DNA from: DATJPW01 sp963752855
GTDB lineage: Bacteria; Desulfobacterota; Desulfomonilia; Desulfomonilales; Desulfomonilaceae
Length of the DNA: 64,000 bases
Assembly: GCA_963752855.1 (NCBI GenBank)
Contig: CAVVZX010000038.1
Coordinates: forward strand, 124,001-188,000
Direction: 5' to 3'
Of this stretch, positions 55,847 through 63,996 are shown piece by piece; position 1 is the first letter of the stretch, and every line of letters starts with the position of its first letter. Under the pieces are notes generated by a model. It saw only the letters and a program-made list of their open reading frames with translations, was not told where the DNA came from and made no database searches. Position numbers and translations under genes: made by a program.

Positions 55847-56707
55847 ATGGCGTCCGGAGCGAAAATTTCCGCAGCAGAATTTGTCCAGGATCTTCGGAGC
55901 GGCATTACGGCGTGCGAGCTCATGGACAAGTATTCTATGGTGGCCAGAGAGCTTGATGGAGTTTTGGACCAACTCAAGAAGACATTGGGCGACCCGGCTG
56001 AGATTTATGGACGAACAGCGAAGAAGCAGGCGCATGAGAAAACGAACAGAATCCGTTTCCTTCGCCGCCACAGGATGGCTCTATCTGTCCTGATCTATGA
56101 CGCCCAAGACCCGACAATCCGAGGAGAGGTCCGGGACGTATCGGAAAAAGGGATCGGCGTCCAGAAGATGGACACAAAGGTCGATGAGACTAAGAACTTA
56201 GTGGTTTTAGCCAATGAATATTTCTCGATCGACCCGTTTGGATTCGAGGCGCAATGCCGCTGGACCAGTCCGACAACGGATGATAGACATCCCCTTGCGG
56301 GTTTTGAGATAATCAAGATCTCGGGAGAGAGCCTCAAGAGTCTAGGAAGATTTATTGAGGTCTACGCGAATGTCCAGCGCGGACCTGAAGGCGGATCCAT
56401 GGGGCGCCTTTTTGGAGCGCCGGCTTCCAGCGCCACCGGAAATGGCCCAATTTGGGTATGTCCATTCTGCGAAATGCCTCAACCCGAGGAATTTGAGGAA
56501 TGCCCGCAATGCGGAATAATAGTCTCCAAATACCTTCTTAAGCTGGAAGCAAACAGAAACCAGGTCGCGGATATAATTGAAAAACAACCCAGCCAGCCCG
56601 CGCCGACTCTCGTCAAACGGATTCCATCAATGAAGCAACAATCACTATTTCCGCCCATATCTGGAAGGAGCTTGAGGCCCTCGGAGGCGATCCGCACAAA
56701 CATTTGA
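55847..56707 (+). CDS. PilZ-type protein with N-terminal module and C-terminal zinc ribbon (286 aa)
   Basis: ATG 55847. Residues ~5-52: ISAAEFVQDLRSGITACELM, DKYSMVARELDGVLDQLKKT, the shared module in a diverged form. Then a basic stretch and PilZ barrel: FLRRHRMALSVLIYDAQDPT, GEVRDVSEKGIGVQKMD (D-x-S-x-x-G present), FGFEAQCRWTSPT and LAGFEIIKISGESL. The RFLRRHR stretch could supply the arginines of a c-di-GMP site. Residues ~205-235 hold CPFCEMPQPEEFEECPQCG, a two-CxxC zinc ribbon, and a helical tail. Last gene of the cluster. Confidence 0.75.
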   Translation: MASGAKISAAEFVQDLRSGITACELMDKYSMVARELDGVLDQLKKTLGDPAEIYGRTAKKQAHEKTNRIRFLRRHRMALSVLIYDAQDPTIRGEVRDVSEKGIGVQKMDTKVDETKNLVVLANEYFSIDPFGFEAQCRWTSPTTDDRHPLAGFEIIKISGESLKSLGRFIEVYANVQRGPEGGSMGRLFGAPASSATGNGPIWVCPFCEMPQPEEFEECPQCGIIVSKYLLKLEANRNQVADIIEKQPSQPAPTLVKRIPSMKQQSLFPPISGRSLRPSEAIRTNI

Positions 56708-56972
56708 ACAGCTGCTTTGTCGACTTACTTGCTCAAGGCAAGGGTGAGCCGGACCACCGCGTAGACGTCGTCGTTCCTCGGGCCTACCCGGCTAGCGGAG
56801 GAATACTTGCCTTCAAAAGAGTCGAAACAATTGCACAGGATGGCCATCAGTGTCATGAGCGCGCGCCATGAGATTCCAGGAGCCGCGCCACCTTGGAATG
56901 TCCTTGGCTTTTTGCCAATGCTGATGCTGTAAAACCGTCGTCGTCCTTCAAGTCCGAATTCTTAATCCCGTC
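56708..56972. other. Stretch without a supported gene
   Basis: About 265 nt after the PilZ cluster with several stops in all frames. Nothing recognisable. Likely eroded sequence leading into the remnant at 56973. Confidence 0.4.
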
Positions 56973-57149
56973 TTGAACCGGACCGGGGCCTGGTTTGCGT
57001 TCATTGGCGCGTTATGTCTCTATGCGTCTGACATACTCGTCGCGAGAAATAAGTTCATAGCCTCACAATTTATCAACAGACTGGTAGGATTGCCGCTATA
57101 TTACGCAGGCCAGTTTCTAATCGCGTTCTCGGTGGGGCTACTTCAGTAG
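56973..57149 (+). pseudogene. C-terminal remnant of a YhhN/TMEM86-like membrane protein
   Basis: Reads GAWFAFIGALCLYASDILVA, RNKFIASQFINRLVGLPLYY, AGQFLIAFSVGLLQ and stops. Two membrane helices around SDILVARNKF and LPLYYAGQ, typical of the end of YhhN-family (lysoplasmalogenase-like) proteins. The first two-thirds are missing and no start is seen. Confidence 0.5.
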
Positions 57150-57329
57150 GGCCGGCATCGTGTAGATCCCGGGCTGGAGTTCGGCCGGACGAAATCGTTT
57201 CAGACCAGGGGTTATCCCGCCGTGCCGCGAGATCCCGTAAGCGGACAGCACGGCAGAGCGCTTTCCATAGCATCCTGCCCAGTTTTGACTCAACCTGCAC
57301 CGGCAGCCGCTCTCCTGGCATGTTTCGAG

Positions 57330-57358
57330 TGACCGGCAGGATGCCGGTCCTACTGGTA
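57330..57358. repeat. REP-like repeat, copy 2
   Basis: TGACCGGCAGGATGCCGGTC then CTACTGGTA, one base different from the copy at 46251. Sequence 57150-57329 holds no gene. Confidence 0.7.
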
Positions 57359-57405
57359 CAGCGGCCAATTTAAGCCATAGATCCCAAGCGGACCCGCGCT
57401 ACCAA

Positions 57406-57560
57406 AATATTCCGGCCCTGCCGGCGTTGGTATTCGACGCCGTCCGCCATTTGTTTGACGAGATGGATACCCAGTCCCCCGACCGGGCTCTCGGAAACGG
57501 ATTCTTGGGATTTTGGAGGAGCAGCAGAGATTGGATCGAAGTATTCTCCGAAAAAGCGAA
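57406..57560 (-). pseudogene. Duplicate C-terminal fragment of the anti-sigma kinase gene
   Basis: Encodes EYFDPISAAPPKSQESVSES, then PVGGLGIHLVKQMADGVEYQ and RRQGRNIL, matching the end of the gene at 57768 with a handful of changes. The N-terminal two-thirds are missing. The 3' flank differs (LVARVRLGSMA). A partial tandem copy, about 400 nt from its parent. Confidence 0.8.
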
Positions 57561-57767
57561 AAGGGGACATTCATCTTTTTTGTTACTGTTTACCGGCTTC
57601 CTGACCGACTTTTATCGTAACATGGCGCTATGCCAAGAACCGCACGAGCTTCCATCGGACACCGCATGGGCTCCCCGGAATCGCCCTTGCGACCATTTCC
57701 TCTTCCTCCGAAATTATAGCCAATTTGACTCAGCCCTTTGGCGCTGGCGTTATGCATATGGCCGCGA

Positions 57768-58193
57768 TTATGCCACAGGTGGCACGGTGATTCGCGCTCT
57801 CAAAATATTCCGGCCCTGCCGGCGTTGGTATTCGACGCCGTCCGCCATTTGTTTGACGAGATGGATGCCCAAACCTCCGACCGGGCTCTCGGAAATGGAA
57901 TCATGGGGTTTCGGAGGAGCGGCAGAGATTGGATCGAACTCTTCTCCGTCATCTTCGAATCGAATAATCAGCTCATGCTCCTTCAATGTCATTTCTACTC
58001 TGATATTGTGCATTAATGTGTCTTTATATGCATATTTAATAATATTGGTAAGCACTTCTTCGAGTATGAGGTTCACTTTATAGATAGTTTCCAAGGGCAA
58101 CTGATGAGATCCCATGAATCTATCAGCTTTTTTGGTCAATTCAACCAACTCGCTGACTTGGTTTTGCATCAGTAGGATCAATTTGGTGTTCAT
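57768..58193 (-). CDS. Anti-sigma factor/serine kinase of the RsbW-SpoIIAB type
   Basis: About 141 residues from ATG 58193. HATPase fold: ETIYKVNLILEEVLTNIIKY (N-box), LIIRFEDDGEEFDPI (G1-like) and SPVGGLGIHLVKQMADGVEY (G2). It would bind or phosphorylate a STAS-domain antagonist; one is encoded about 210 nt upstream at 58407 on the same strand, so the two likely form a partner switch. No sigma factor gene is in the window. The C-terminal third is duplicated at 57406. Confidence 0.85.
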   Translation of the reverse strand: MNTKLILLMQNQVSELVELTKKADRFMGSHQLPLETIYKVNLILEEVLTNIIKYAYKDTLMHNIRVEMTLKEHELIIRFEDDGEEFDPISAAPPKPHDSISESPVGGLGIHLVKQMADGVEYQRRQGRNILRARITVPPVA

Positions 58194-58329
58194 TGGCAAT
58201 CGTCTCGCACAGACATAATTCACGGACTGGAGGAGACAAGATCCCAAACCCTCACAGAAACTGACAGCGTCACGAGAAGTCGGTAGGGGCGGAGTCTGAG
58301 ACCCGCCCTTGGCGTGAATATCCTAAAAC

Positions 58330-58350
58330 GGGCAGGTTTCAAACCTGCCC
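58330..58350. repeat. Hairpin between the STAS and anti-sigma genes
   Basis: GGGCAGGTTT-C-AAACCTGCCC, perfect 10-bp arms. It resembles the GGGGCAGGCTTTCCAGCC repeat at 18479 in its GGGCAGG...CCTGCCC core. A weaker GGGCGG/CCGCCC pair lies just before it (58285-58310). Confidence 0.6.
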
Positions 58351-58406
58351 CTACATGCATCGCAAGCGAGGATAACATGGTTCCTTGTGGCGCTACGACC
58401 GGATCA

Positions 58407-58748
58407 TCAATATGCCAACAGCCTCTTGGCCTCTTCCTCGTCCTGGGCAATCGCTATAAGCTTGACCGTGCCTGAATTCAGCAGTGTTTCTTTGACCATG
58501 GGCTGAGGATTTAAGACCACCATTTTCTTTCCCGAGGCCGCCAATGATTTGGCGCCTGCAAACAATAGGCGTATGCCGAGCGAGGCCAGATACAACACTT
58601 GGCTCAGGTCCACCAGAACATTCCAGCGGCTCCCTTCTACGATCTGCCTGAATTCATTGCCGATTTGCCCTTCGCCGTCCACATCGAGTTTCCCCGCGAG
58701 GGCAATTCGAGTCAGATTCGGATCGGTTTGCGTAACTTTCAGTTCCAT
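58407..58748 (-). CDS. STAS-domain anti-sigma factor antagonist (113 aa)
   Basis: Starts MELKVTQTDPNLTRIALAGK, then LDVDGEGQIGNEFRQIVEGS and NVLVDLSQVLYLASLGIRLL. The SLGIRLL segment has the Ser normally phosphorylated in SpoIIAA/RsbV (DLSxVxxxxSxGxR). Full length. Partner switching with the RsbW-like kinase at 57768 is expected; the output sigma factor or enzyme is not visible. Confidence 0.88.
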   Translation of the reverse strand: MELKVTQTDPNLTRIALAGKLDVDGEGQIGNEFRQIVEGSRWNVLVDLSQVLYLASLGIRLLFAGAKSLAASGKKMVVLNPQPMVKETLLNSGTVKLIAIAQDEEEAKRLLAY

Positions 58749-58928
58749 TGTGTAACTCCTTCCAATTTTCTTATTTTATAGATTTACGACTGGGAGGCAT
58801 ACAAATTCTTTTCCTACTGCGCGACCTGATCGACTTCGGCTTTGAAACCAACAGCGGCGCCAATCTAATGACGGACTCGTCGAGTCTGTCGAGCCGATTG
58901 GATTTATAAAATTGTTGATCAACGGAGA

Positions 58929-59489
58929 TCAAAATACAAAGGGCACGAACATCCTGGTCCGTTTCATATATTCCTGGTAAGGGTCGCCGAAGAAACGGAC
59001 ATTTTCGCCTTCTTCGACCCGTGCGGTCAGCGCCAGAAACACACTCGCTGCAATTGCAAGAACTGCGCCAAACCATGACGGATTCTTAAAGAATATCCCC
59101 CAACCTAGAAAGAATAGCGAGCTGTACATCGGGTGGCGTATGTAGTGATATATTCCTCCGGTCACCAGGCGAGTGGTTTTCTCCATGCCGATTAGCGAAT
59201 CATCCACGCGTGTGTCGCTCGGCGCGCCCTGTAGCCGCAATCGGATCGCACTCTCGATGATCAGGAATAGCGCTACCATCAACAGCGACCATGCGACAAG
59301 CTGATGGGGCGAAAAAGGCTCATCAATCCATTTGCGCATATTGAGTAGGAATAACACCAGCAGGAACTCCCAAGCAAAGAAGCGATAGAAACCGTGCGAG
59401 CCGGGCCTGCGCAGCGATGCCCTGGATACGTAGAGTATTCCTAAAGTCCCGCCAACAAAGATGATTCCTTCGAGCAGAAGGATTGTCAT
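58929..59489 (-). CDS. Isoprenylcysteine/phospholipid methyltransferase-like membrane protein
   Basis: About 186 residues from ATG 59489. Four to five membrane helices. The conserved end reads TGGIYHYIRHPMYSSLFFLG (RHPxY motif) and YQEYMKRTRMFVPF with the GDPYQEYMKRTR region that binds S-adenosylmethionine in ICMT/PEMT proteins. Methyl acceptor unknown; in bacteria often a lipid. No frame break. Confidence 0.85.
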   Translation of the reverse strand: MTILLLEGIIFVGGTLGILYVSRASLRRPGSHGFYRFFAWEFLLVLFLLNMRKWIDEPFSPHQLVAWSLLMVALFLIIESAIRLRLQGAPSDTRVDDSLIGMEKTTRLVTGGIYHYIRHPMYSSLFFLGWGIFFKNPSWFGAVLAIAASVFLALTARVEEGENVRFFGDPYQEYMKRTRMFVPFVF

Positions 59490-59494
59490 TCCTG

Positions 59495-59616
59495 TACACA
59501 CTCTCGATGAGGTCCTTGAACATTTGGTTAGCGTATCTGGGGTTTACTTTCAAGGTTGGAGTGACTTGTCCGTCTTCTCCAGCAAAGATGACCAAGTCCA
59601 TCAACGCCCTAACCAA
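59495..59616 (-). pseudogene. C-terminal remnant of an AMP-forming acyl-CoA synthetase
   Basis: Reads EDGQVTPTLKVNPRYANQMF then KDLIESVYRN. The 'DGxxTPTLK(V/L)...DLIESxY' pattern is the usual end of long-chain acyl-CoA ligases (the Lys of TPTLK is the catalytic lysine). Nothing matching lies further upstream; the methyltransferase begins inside its tail. Confidence 0.5.
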
Positions 59617-60127
59617 TGCCTTAGATCACGCTGCGAGCTACATGGACGCGGACCAATTCATGCTGCCAGATGACCCAGGATCAATCCGAGGCGATTGCGG
59701 CATTCTTGGAGAAAAGGAAGCCGAAATTCAAGGGGCAATAAGCAACGTCCCAAAAGGTATCAGCTTAAAGTCGCGTATCACGGTCGGAGGCGCCAAGTTC
59801 ATGTGGCGTCGGCGTTTCCCCTGGTCGGACGTTACCGCGCTGTGTTCGGGTGAGGATCAAGACATTCCGGTTGACGGAGTTTCCAAGGGTGAAGTATGCT
59901 CGAAAAGCGAACAAGAGACGCTTTTCCATCAACTTGACTGGGTTTTTGTGGCTGTTGGGCCTTCCGGCGGACCATCGGTAGGCTTATTCGGCGCCAAGGG
60001 GACCCGCACGGCGCCGGATTCCGACTCAAACACCCAGAATTGGGCAGACCGCGGCATGATTCCGGTTGAAAACCGCGGCGCCGCCTGGAAACATGCATAT
60101 ACGCGGAGCGCCTTGCTTTTGTTTTAA
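59588..60127 (+). CDS. Uncertain hypothetical protein
   Basis: Open for about 180 codons from ATG 59588 but with a weak ribosome site and no recognisable domain. The start overlaps the acyl-CoA synthetase remnant on the other strand. The composition (long Gly/Ser stretches, no clear secondary structure) is not convincing. It fills the only large unexplained stretch between 59617 and 60184, so it is listed with low confidence. Confidence 0.22.
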   Translation: MTKSINALTNALDHAASYMDADQFMLPDDPGSIRGDCGILGEKEAEIQGAISNVPKGISLKSRITVGGAKFMWRRRFPWSDVTALCSGEDQDIPVDGVSKGEVCSKSEQETLFHQLDWVFVAVGPSGGPSVGLFGAKGTRTAPDSDSNTQNWADRGMIPVENRGAAWKHAYTRSALLLF

Positions 60128-60184
60128 CGCAAGCATTGCTAGCTAAAGAGACGAAACTGGAAACTCTAAGTGTTGGAGGAAATT

Positions 60185-60589
60185 ATGATCGTAAAGAATG
60201 CGAATGACGTGAAGGACACCAAGATCGAGAGCTACCCTTACAAAAATAAGCCCTATCCGGTAAAAGATACGTGGATCCGGTGGCTGTCCCAGGCCGGCCC
60301 TGAGGGCGCGCCGGAGTATGGCCTGCGCCTGTTCACAGTAGGCCCGAAAGGCTCGATCCCGATCCACAATCACCTCTACTACCAGACTATGTACATTCTG
60401 ACGGGACATCTTTCGGTTACTTCCCATGACCCCGAGACGGACGAGCCAGTGGAAACCAAGCAGATGGGCCCCCACGACTTTGTGTTCATACCCACGATGG
60501 AGCCCCACTCTATGGTGAACCTGAGCGAAACCGAAACCTCCACATTCCTGTGCTGCATCGCCAATGTTTTCGAGGAGGACAGCATCTAG
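60185..60589 (+). CDS. Cupin-domain protein (134 aa)
   Basis: ATG 60185 with GGAGG 5 nt ahead. Cupin barrel: GSIPIHNHLYYQTMYILTGH (first motif, His-x-His...), then GPHDFVFIPTMEPHSMVNLS (second motif, His). One barrel, metal-binding, soluble. Enzyme or sugar-binding role undetermined. Stands alone between remnants. Confidence 0.85.
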   Translation: MIVKNANDVKDTKIESYPYKNKPYPVKDTWIRWLSQAGPEGAPEYGLRLFTVGPKGSIPIHNHLYYQTMYILTGHLSVTSHDPETDEPVETKQMGPHDFVFIPTMEPHSMVNLSETETSTFLCCIANVFEEDSI

Positions 60590-60817
60590 CGTCGTGTTTC
60601 GAGAATGGCGAGGGCGAACACTTCAACACTCCGAAACAGCCTTCCGCCATTTTTTCTATAAAATGCGAAACCTGAAGGTTCAATGGAAGTCCGAACCGCC
60701 TGAATCACGCTAAAGCCCCCTTTTCTAAAGCGGGACCTAGGGCGGGTCGATTCCCGGTTCAAAATCTCCCCTTGCCTCCCTTTAGTAAAGGAAGATGAAC
60801 CGGAATAGGAATAATCA

Positions 60818-61018
60818 ATGTCAGACTACAAAGTGATCGCTGAAAATGAACAAGGGTACAAGCTTATTCAAGTCGGTGAGATTGATGTAGGCGGCTACCT
60901 CGACAAACTGATTAGGGTAATGAAGCCGGATGGAACCTATGAGTTCGGACAGCCAGTCGCTTTGCAGCGGTTCTTAAAATTTTCCTGTAAGTCTATATGG
61001 CGGATACCTTCATCTTAA
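60818..61018 (+). CDS. Small hypothetical protein (66 aa)
   Basis: Starts MSDYKVIAENEQGYKLIQVG, then EIDVGGYLDKLIRVMKPDGT. The first 45 residues look structured; the end (FSCKSIWRIPSS) looks off-frame and a base may be missing near 60960. GGAATAG lies 9 nt ahead of ATG 60818. Family unknown. Confidence 0.4.
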   Translation: MSDYKVIAENEQGYKLIQVGEIDVGGYLDKLIRVMKPDGTYEFGQPVALQRFLKFSCKSIWRIPSS

Positions 61019-61031
61019 GAGAGAAATCAAA

Positions 61032-61136
61032 ATGGGAAGAAAGAAGAAACCGATACCGGATGACCCGAAGCGATCCGATGCGGTTCGTGTCAGGCTCACC
61101 GTATCCTACAACTCAGCTCTACATGCCGCGGTGTGA
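61032..61136 (+). CDS. Very small ribbon-helix-helix-like fragment (34 aa)
   Basis: MGRKKKPIPDDPKRSDAVRV then RLTVSYNSALHAAV. The strand-turn-helix 'VRVRLT...ALHAA' resembles the start of ribbon-helix-helix antitoxin or mobilisation proteins. It ends abruptly at TGA 61134-61136. Probably a truncated gene or an error-shortened one. Confidence 0.3.
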   Translation: MGRKKKPIPDDPKRSDAVRVRLTVSYNSALHAAV

Positions 61137-61188
61137 CCGCTAGCCATCTAGAATTTTCTGAAAAGGGGTTCCAGGGGGAAAACTCTTC

Positions 61189-61981
61189 TCACTCAAACGA
61201 GCCGTGTTTGCCCTTCCCTGCCGTAAAGTCTTTGCGCTCCAGCCAGGCTTTGGCCGCTGTCGATGATTTCCATTCCGTGCCTGAACTCATTTTGCAGAGC
61301 GGCTTCGAACGGCATATCCCATTGCTCGTATGCGCTGAGTCGGTCGCTTCTCATACAGCGCTGAGGGAAACGAGCGATCTGTGCCGCCAATTCTTCCGCA
61401 GCCTCGACGAGCCTGACCGTCCGGAACTACACGGTTCGCGAGTCCCATTGCCAGGGCCTCTTGAGCGCCTACCGGCCGCCCGGTGAGCATCAAATCCAGC
61501 GCTCGGCTCATGCCTATCAGGCCGCGGCAGCCGGATCGTGCCTCCATCAATCAGCGGGACCCCGAAGCGGCGGCAGAATACTCCAAATACCGCCGATTCT
61601 TCCATCACACGCAGGTCGCACCAGAGGGCCAATTCGAGCCCGCCCGCAACCGCGTAGCCGGACACAGCGGCTATCACCGGTTTGGTCAGCCTTAAACGGC
61701 TGGGGCCCATGGGAGCGTCCCCTTCCGGATTCAATCGAGACCTGTGATTCTCGTAGGCGGAAGAAAATTCTTTCAGATCGGCCCCGGCGCAGAATGTGCC
61801 GCCCGCGCCGCAAAAGACCCCTACGGAAGCGCCATCATCGGCGTCGAAATCCCGAAACGACCTGGCCGAGCAAAGCGGCCGTCGGGCCATCGACAGCATT
61901 CTTGGCATATGGACGATTCAGGATGACCGTCGTGACATTGTCTTTATTTTCGACCAGGACTGGAGATTCTTTGTTTTCCAT
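61189..61981 (-). CDS. Enoyl-CoA hydratase/isomerase (crotonase; several frame breaks)
   Basis: ATG 61981: MENKESPVLVENKDNVTTVI, LNRPYAKNAVDGPTAAL. After breaks come VGVFCGAGGTFCAGADLKEF (oxyanion hole GxxxFCAGADL), KPVIAAVSGYAVAGGLELAL (second oxyanion loop), CRRFGVPLIDGGTIRLPR, LMLTGRPVGAQEALAMGLAN and, in the last frame, TAGKGKHGSFE. Joined length about 262, the family norm. At least three breaks (near 61865, 61520 and 61420, plus one near 61235). Adds water to an enoyl-CoA or isomerises it; no operon partner nearby. Confidence 0.78.
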
Positions 61982-62132
61982 ATGTCGCCTTCTAAGGAGA
62001 GTGACATAATGCAACCGGCGACCGGCACGGAGGCTGGCCGCTACCAATTGGAGAGGGCGCACAGCCGTGCGTCCCTACATATCACTTCAAACCTCTGAGC
62101 GTGCTGCGAAGCCTCGGATTCACCGCAGCAAA

Positions 62133-62196
62133 TTTAGAGTTTTTTGGGAAGGGGCCGGGAAACCCTTTTTTGCACAAAAAAGGGTTTCCCGGAATA
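62133..62196. repeat. Hairpin repeat family, copy 2
   Basis: TTTAGAGTTTTTTGGGAAGG then hairpin GGGAAACCC...GGGTTTCCC (62157-62190) around T6/A5 and GGAAT. Near-identical to the copy at 48381 and, like it, just past the 3' end of a minus-strand gene (lutC). Confidence 0.8.
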
Positions 62197-62215
62197 TCTT
62201 CTCCTCCTCCCCTTC

Positions 62216-62713
62216 TCAAATAACTATTACCGTAAGGCGGCCGGGGCCGTGGACTCCGATGGTAAGGGTCAGCTCAATGTCCGCTGTCCTGCTCGGGCCT
62301 GTTTCCAGCGTCACATTCGTTGGAGGAGTGTCCCCCAGCGACGAGAAAAAATCGTCCAAAGACTCGTGTATGCTGCCCGAAGGCAGGATCGCCACATGAT
62401 GAGCGCATAGCAGGCCGGCCTGTACCGGCTTCCCGCCTCGGCTCACAAAAACCAGACTGCCCGTTTCCGCTATAGCCGCGTATGCTTCTTCCACACAGAC
62501 TGAGGCCGAAACATAATCCGGAATGAGCTTATCAGGCGAGAATTCAAGCCCCTTCTCGATCTCCGTTATAGAGGGACAGAAAACCCGATCGGTTTCGGTC
62601 AGGAGACCGGCCACAGCCCCGTTCAGCTCGCTGCCTTCACTCATGCGAATCGGTTCCGCCGCGACCTTGGCTACATTTTCTACGAAGAGGTTGATGATTT
62701 CTTCCCGTGTCAT
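62216..62713 (-). CDS. lutC: LUD-domain protein LutC/YkgG-like
   Basis: About 165 residues from ATG 62713, which overlaps the lutB stop (ATGA). TREEIINLFVENVAKVAAEP, then CVEEAYAAIAETGSLVFVSR, HHVAILPSGSIHESLDDFFS and ETGPSRTADIELTLTIGVHG: the LUD fold with the conserved ETGPSRTADIE. It is a subunit of the LutABC iron-sulfur complex that oxidises L-lactate to pyruvate. Confidence 0.9.
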   Translation of the reverse strand: MTREEIINLFVENVAKVAAEPIRMSEGSELNGAVAGLLTETDRVFCPSITEIEKGLEFSPDKLIPDYVSASVCVEEAYAAIAETGSLVFVSRGGKPVQAGLLCAHHVAILPSGSIHESLDDFFSSLGDTPPTNVTLETGPSRTADIELTLTIGVHGPGRLTVIVI

Positions 62714-63996
62714 GACACCCTCTCCCGGAAGGTTTTCGCAGCAGGTCGTGACAGCCGTTCGAGCCCTTCCTTCGCTCCGATCTTTGTGGCGATGGGCCAC
62801 AGAGAAGACGCCGCAGCCTGGCCGAGATGAAAAAGGGTTGGCGATTTGACGACCCGTGCGAAAGCGGCCATGCCGATTTGTTCGAGCTTAGGAGTAAAAC
62901 CTTTTTCCACGCGCTCTTCGCGCAACTTGCGAAGAAGATCGGGGAGCGGCACCTTCACGGGGCAAACGTCTCCACACGCTCCGCAAAGCGTGGTTGCGTC
63001 CAGGAGAGGATGGGCCCTTTCCATTCCGTCAAGCAGAGTGGTCAAGACTATGCCCATTGGTCCCGGATATGTCGATTGGTAAGCGTGCCCACCCACCATA
63101 CGGTACACGGGACAGGCGTTCAGACAGGCGCCGCATCGAATGCACTTCAGCATTTCCCGATATTTGCCGGTAACGATCTTCGAGCGGCCGTTGTCCAGCA
63201 GGACGATGTGCATTTCCCGCGCTCCGGTGGTTTCCCCGGATTTTCGGGTCCCGGTTATCACGGACATGTAGCTGCTGAGGACCTGGCCAGTGGCCGATCG
63301 CGGAAGAAGCCGGATGAATTTGGGCAGGTCCGCCAACGACGGGACCATCTTTTCAATGGATAGCACAGCAATGTGCAGCGGCGGAACAGTAGTGCACATA
63401 CGGCCGTTCCCTTCATTGGTGAAGAGAACAATGCTGCCGGAATCGGCCACAGCGAAGTTTGCGCCCGATATTCCCGCCTGCGCTGAAAGGAATTCCTGTC
63501 GGAGGATCTTCTTGGCGATAGTAGCGAGAACAGCCGGATCATCCGTGTACTCGCAACCGAGCTTTTCGGTAAAAAGCTTTCCCACTTGTCTGCGATCCTT
63601 GTGAATCGCTGGGACGAGAATATGCGACGGTGTTTCGCCGGCAATCTGTACTATATATTCTCCGAAATCGGTTTCTACCACCGTGATGCCGTGCTCTTGC
63701 AGGTGATGATTCAGATGGATCTCCTCACTGACCATGGATTTGGATTTCACTACCTTTTGGACAGCGCGGTCTTTGAGCAGTCCGGTTATTATTTCTTTCG
63801 CTTCCCGGGAATCCTTGGCCCGGTGGACCTTTGCGCCTGCCCTTGCTGCGTTGGTTTCGAATCGATCCACATAGTCCGCGAGGTTGTCCAACACGCTCAA
63901 ACGCAACTCGGACGCTTGCTCGCGCCATTCTTCGATGGGAACTCCGGAAATTGCGTCTGATCTCTTCGCGCTGAAAGTCTCGGCAGCGTTGGACAT
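62710..63996 (-). CDS. lutB: Lactate utilisation iron-sulfur protein LutB
   Basis: 428 residues; ATG 63996 is 4 bases from the window edge, so a longer start cannot be excluded. N-terminal LUD domain: VVKSKSMVSEEIHLNHHLQE, ITVVETDFGEYIVQIAGETP, GANFAVADSGSIVLFTNEGN. C-terminal ferredoxin region: CIRCGACLNACPVYRMVGGH and TTLCGACGDVCPVKVPLPDL, two 4Fe-4S motifs. Partner of LutC (ATGA overlap) and of LutA, which should lie just beyond base 64000. Intact. Confidence 0.93.
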   Translation of the reverse strand: MSNAAETFSAKRSDAISGVPIEEWREQASELRLSVLDNLADYVDRFETNAARAGAKVHRAKDSREAKEIITGLLKDRAVQKVVKSKSMVSEEIHLNHHLQEHGITVVETDFGEYIVQIAGETPSHILVPAIHKDRRQVGKLFTEKLGCEYTDDPAVLATIAKKILRQEFLSAQAGISGANFAVADSGSIVLFTNEGNGRMCTTVPPLHIAVLSIEKMVPSLADLPKFIRLLPRSATGQVLSSYMSVITGTRKSGETTGAREMHIVLLDNGRSKIVTGKYREMLKCIRCGACLNACPVYRMVGGHAYQSTYPGPMGIVLTTLLDGMERAHPLLDATTLCGACGDVCPVKVPLPDLLRKLREERVEKGFTPKLEQIGMAAFARVVKSPTLFHLGQAAASSLWPIATKIGAKEGLERLSRPAAKTFRERVS

